This document shows, in pieces, positions 60,525 through 64,000 of a stretch of DNA of 64,000 bases. The translations under genes were made by a program, and so were the position numbers. Under the pieces are notes generated by a model. The model was not told the origin of the DNA. It did not search any database and saw only the letters and a program-made list of their open reading frames with translations. The stretch lies in the NCBI GenBank assembly GCA_963693085.1, contig OY856409.1:1169161749-1169225748 (forward strand), in the 5' to 3' direction. Numbering within the stretch: the stretch's first letter is position 1; each line of letters begins with the position of its first letter. This DNA comes from Alisma plantago-aquatica (lineage: Eukaryota > Streptophyta > Magnoliopsida > Alismatales > Alismataceae).

Positions 60525-60756
60525 CTTGGACGTTCCGCGTAGAACGGCCGTGCTGCATAAAACAGCCGTGTTGGAATGAGGTAGAACGGTCGTGCCGCAT
60601 AAAACGGCCGTGTTGAGATATGGTAGAACGGCTGTGCCGTGTAGCACGGCCGTGTTAATATAGACCAACACGGCCATGCTAGGCGGCACGACCGTTCTAT
60701 CTCATCCCAACACGGTCGTTTTATGCAGCACGACCATTCTATGCGGAACGGCCAAG
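60525..60756. repeat. CACTA-2 large palindrome of CACGGCCGTG-type units
   Basis: The left arm (60528-60655) lists 'gtagaacggccgtgctgcat', 'aaaacggccgtgttg' and similar units. The right arm (60661-60756) gives their reverse complements ('ccaacacggtcgttttatgc', 'agcacgaccattctatgcgg'). The centre is near 'gtgttaatatagaccaacac'. The frames across it (60689-60462 minus) are repeat translation only. Confidence 0.85.
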
Positions 60757-61058
60757 AAACCTATAAGGTTGGTTTTTTAAGAAAATCGACGCTATAGGGT
60801 CCTTAGAAATAATCTTTAGAGTCAGTTATTTATTAAAAAATGACGTTATAGGGTTCAGGTACAACTTCATTTCTCATTTGGGTTTAGTTTTTGAGAGCCT
60901 ATAGGGTCGGTTTTTACTATACAAGGTTGGTTTTTTTGGGTTAAAAAAACTGACGCTATACATCAATTACTGTAGTGACAACCACTTAGGCGTCGACTGA
61001 AAAGTGACGCTATAGGCTTAAAAAAGCCGATGCTATAGATCATTTCTGTACCACTTGT
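60757..61058. repeat. CACTA-2 right subterminal repeats
   Basis: Motifs 'aaaatcgacgctatagg', 'ggtcggtttttactat', 'aaaactgacgctata' and 'aaaaaagccgatgctatag' recur at about 40-60 base intervals up to the decayed terminus. Confidence 0.75.
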
Positions 61059-62588
61059 GCAAAGTCATATAAATTTTATCGGTCATCCTCTGCACAAGGT
61101 ATGATGACTTTCTAGTTTATCAACAAGTTGGTCGACTACCCTCCACATGTCAAACGACTCATTGACAAGTTGGTCCAACTAATCAAAGTTATTTTTTCAA
61201 CAGTTGAAAAGTCTCCCAACAACTAAACCACATCAGTATTGAATGAGAATTTGGTCATATTCTTGGAATATTTAGCATAATTTTATCCAAAGTAAAACAA
61301 AACTAGCAAACTCATTCCAAAGCACACTCTACTCTAATCTGATATGGAGATTCTATTATAATTCAATGTTCTCTTCTCTCCTAATCAATATTATAGACAT
61401 ATATACATTGTATCACCATGTAACTATTATTACCATTATGTAAAACAAATTATTCATATTAAAAGATTCCATGATAGATAAAGCCCTAGTTCTCATGGAA
61501 ACCATTTTATATCATTGATCCCTAACTAACAAAAAATAACTCAATAATTAACATATTAAAGCAATATAACAAGAATTGAAAAGCATAGAGAAAGTGCAAT
61601 ACTCTAAAATATGGTAACCTAGATAAGAGGGGAACATGTCATAAAAAAAAACGTATGATTATTCCTTATTAGGGTTCTCCAAGAAAACTAAAAAATCACC
61701 TTATACAACTTTGATTTAATTAATTAAATCTTGGGTAAAAATATGAGGTGTCGACGGTCAAAATTTTGGATTGAGATGCTTGGAAAAAGAAAAATCTATC
61801 CCAATATTATTTAATCTATTTGAAGATGCAAGTCAGCATGCCTCTTGAAGAAGTCAGTCGTTTCCCATTCAAGTTGGGTGAAAGTCGACCAAATTCGACA
61901 TAATGTGTCATTATATGGTTTCATAAGTTGATCGACTATATAGTCATGGACTTCCCTACTTCACTTGTTGTACTCTAGATGACTTGTCAACTTGACTAAG
62001 TATCAAGTTGACCAAATTGTGAGGAAGTTAGTTTGAATTGTGTGAATGACTTACGAAAAAGTTGCTTTGGCTAGATCATCGACCAACCTAGGTGGATGTC
62101 GACCAATAAGACAATCGAGTTGCTATAAGTGGACATGTATATTGTACAACTCAGACCAAACAAAAAAAGCTCCCCTCAAACTCAATTCAAGACAAATCTA
62201 ATCAAAATACAACATAATTATCAAATGTTCACGTGTTACAACATTTTAATGTACATAAATTATTATTAAAATAATTATATCTTATTGTAGATTTAAAATC
62301 ATATCAATCATGATGCAGTCAAACAAAAAAGCTCAGAGTTTATATTATTTTTCTCTATCAACACATAAAAAATACTTAACAATATTTATATACATATTCT
62401 ATTGGTATCCTCCATTCCTTAGTTTTAAATATTACTAATTTAACTAGTTAAATTGAGATTGGAGCTGAAATTTTAAGGGAAAATTTACCCAGCATCATGG
62501 TTTTATAGTGGAGGCATACTATGTAAGTGGTTCTCAAGATGCCATGCTTCCCCTATACATGAAGTAGTACCTCTAAGAGTTCTTTGAT
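61059..62588. other. Unassigned AT-rich stretch
   Basis: No domain-bearing frame. It contains scattered 'gtcgacc' and 'agttgacc' phrases between 61120 and 62110 and one half of a degenerate direct repeat (61960-62165). Confidence 0.45.
61960..62165. repeat. Degenerate direct repeat, copy 1
   Basis: 'ttgaccaaattgtgaggaag' with 'catcgaccaacctagg' and 'aatcgagttgctataagt' here corresponds to 'ttgaccaaattgtaaggaag', 'cattgaccaacttagg' and 'gatctcgttgtaataagt' at 63350-63480. Confidence 0.6.
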
Positions 62589-62610
62589 ACAGACACACAC
62601 ACACAAAGAC

Positions 62611-62661
<51 letters not shown>
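62589..62661. repeat. (CA)n-(TA)n-(TG)n near-palindromic microsatellite
   Basis: A CA tract at 62592-62605, a TA tract at about 62612-62632 and a TG tract at 62633-62661 give a mirror-complement layout able to fold on itself. 'ttttcacacac' follows. Confidence 0.9.
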
Positions 62662-62668
<7 letters not shown>

Positions 62669-64000
62669 CACACTCTCTTTACACAATAATTTGCAAGTTA
62701 AATCACACAGCGTGGTTGAAGAAACAAACATGAAAATAAAAATTTTATAAATAAGGCTTTTATGCAACATCAACTCAAAGTTGACATCATAATTGTAAAA
62801 AAGGCTTGGATGATCTTGGTTGGCATATATGCTACAAGCATGGTGTTTCCTCTTACAGTGGTGCGGAAATTGTGCAAATTTTGCTCCAATGCTAGAAAAA
62901 TCTCTTCTTTGGATATTTTGACGGCCCGTGACCGGATTTGCTTTTGTTATAATGTAAGGCGATTGCAAATTTGTGACCATAGTATACAAGATTTACATTT
63001 CCTAAAGAAAAAGGGTGGTGTGCTTTCAGTATACGTAAGTTTCAACAATGAACAATGTAGGCATGAGGTCATACTATGGATGCCAAATGAATTTTCATTG
63101 TATAAAGGACGTATTTGGGTTTTGGCATGGACATGAGTAGCATTGCTCTAATGTACATACCTATATGGGATCTTAGGACATCGTACATTCCACTTTGAAA
63201 GTTTCGTACTTGAAATATTTAGTTTTGGATCGAGTGGAGCATCTCAAGAGGGTCCAGAAATTTTATTCTGAGACGACCTATGTGCCATTCAACTTCCCTG
63301 ATTTATAATTTCGTCCTGTAGATGACATGTTGGCACGACCAATTAATACTTTGACCAAATTGTAAGGAAGTTGGTCCGATGTGTGAGGAAGTTTATTGGA
63401 ATTGTCTGACCGAACCAGACCATTGACCAACTTAGGCCGAAGTTGAGTGAGAAAATGATCTCGTTGTAATAAGTTGACCTATTTCCAGTCTATAACTCGA
63501 AATTGTCTTTTCCAAAGAGTTTTATGTAGATTTTAAGTTTCAGGGATGCATAATAAGGCCACCCTATGAATGTAAGAGTTAATCGTGGTATGAAGGATGT
63601 GGCTGGTTTCAAGCATGTATCACAAGTAACGTTGTTCGAAGACAAAGACCTATAAGGGATTGTCGGATATCATACACTGAATTTTCAAATTTCGCGCTTG
63701 AAAATAGGGCACTCTGCGGCACCATCAGCAGATGCCGTGCTCCGGAATATAGTCCCATACCGACAGTATGCACAGAGAAGCCGGTTTTCTTAAATTGTTG
63801 TCCCAGCAGATTGGTCACGACCTTACTTGAACAGGATCTGTTCTATAGGCTCGTACTACCCTATCCTTTGGTAAAAAGGAGACAGGGCCCGACGTCTGGT
63901 TGATGACATGGATCTCATGGCCTGAGCGTGATTAATGGCCAAGGTTTCAGGGGTGAGACCTGCGGCTGTAGAGGATCGTTCCCGGCTTGTTCTAAGCTTG
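62662..64000. other. Unassigned degenerate repeats at the right edge
   Basis: The longest frame (62762-63136, plus) carries no domain I know. A ~470 bp spaced pair of related segments is visible: 'gtagcattgctctaatgtac...acctatatgggat' at 63138 and 'aagtaacgttgttcgaagac...acctataagggat' at 63624, both leading to 'tcgtac(t)t' or 'tcgcgctt'. Copy 2 of the 61.96 kb repeat lies at 63330-63500. 63.7-64.0 kb is more GC-rich and unassigned. Confidence 0.4.

Larger units (their letters stand above)
54064..61058 (+). mobile_element. CACTA-2, a second En/Spm-type transposon of ~7 kb
   Basis: Left end TACTACTACATTTTTGG at 54064 differs from CACTACTACAGAAATGG-like termini at only a few bases. The right end ATTTCTGTAcCACTtG near 61042-61056 is a decayed inverted match. 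Subterminal motifs around 'accgacgctatagg' fill both ends. The genes run on the plus strand in the same order as in CACTA-1, and DUF4216 and Ulp1 segments align by eye between the two. The catalytic transposase part (Transposase_21) is missing, so this copy was non-autonomous even before point mutations. Confidence 0.75.

Noticed and set aside
62762..63136. 124-codon frame near the right edge
   Set aside because: No recognisable domain, overlapping frame on the other strand, and repeat-rich surroundings; kept only as unassigned sequence.

Overview
This window is AT-rich nuclear DNA from a flowering plant, made almost wholly of transposable elements. The evidence is a plant-type CACTA (En/Spm) pair, Ty3/gypsy remnants with initiator-tRNA-Met primer sites, an Athila-like remnant, a Helitron, a ZMYM1-like hAT pseudogene and long (TA)n, (CA)n and (GA)n tracts. 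Small inverted-repeat elements sitting in (TA)n tracts recall the Micron family of rice, and the CACTA termini (CACTACTACAGAAA-like) are common in grasses, so I lean towards a monocot or grass; the species cannot be told. I see no intact host gene, tRNA, rRNA or CRISPR array. Every long reading frame belongs to a decayed element.

Layout. 1-6.05 kb: a minus-strand LTR element with almost no coding content, then a scrap of Athila-like sequence. 7.06-7.92 kb: two roughly 390 bp microsatellite-embedded inverted-repeat elements. 7.95-19.42 kb: a probable Helitron with large tandem arrays, a broken Helitron helicase without its Rep part, and a broken RPA70-like gene. 19.5-24.0 kb: a third and fourth copy of the 390 bp element, a different 351 bp element also in (TA)n, long SSRs and an unexplained GC-rich patch. 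24.06-35.87 kb: a Ty3/gypsy element whose gag is split by an 8.7 kb CACTA element (CACTA-1, 24389-33090). 35.95-41 kb: an Athila-like remnant. 43.2-44.7 kb: a hAT pseudogene. 44.85-48.44 kb: a probable 3.6 kb solo LTR. 48.4-54.06 kb: unexplained sequence and the start of another gypsy element. 54.06-61.06 kb: a second CACTA element of the same broad family (CACTA-2). 61.06-64 kb: degenerate repeats.

The two CACTA elements carry the same modules: subterminal repeats, a GC-rich leader, a leader inverted repeat, a TNPD-type transposase (catalytic part only in CACTA-1) and a second gene ending in DUF8039 plus a Ulp1/C48 protease-like domain. Their inactivating lesions differ. CACTA-1 keeps the protease His and Cys but has a stop just after the Cys. 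CACTA-2 has Phe where the Cys should be. The gypsy element has lost its protease Asp (Asn) and one RT active-site Asp (Gly). Nothing here looks autonomous. The most unusual structures are the layered tandem arrays inside the Helitron, the elements embedded in (TA)n, and the hairpin and palindrome arrays inside the CACTA elements.
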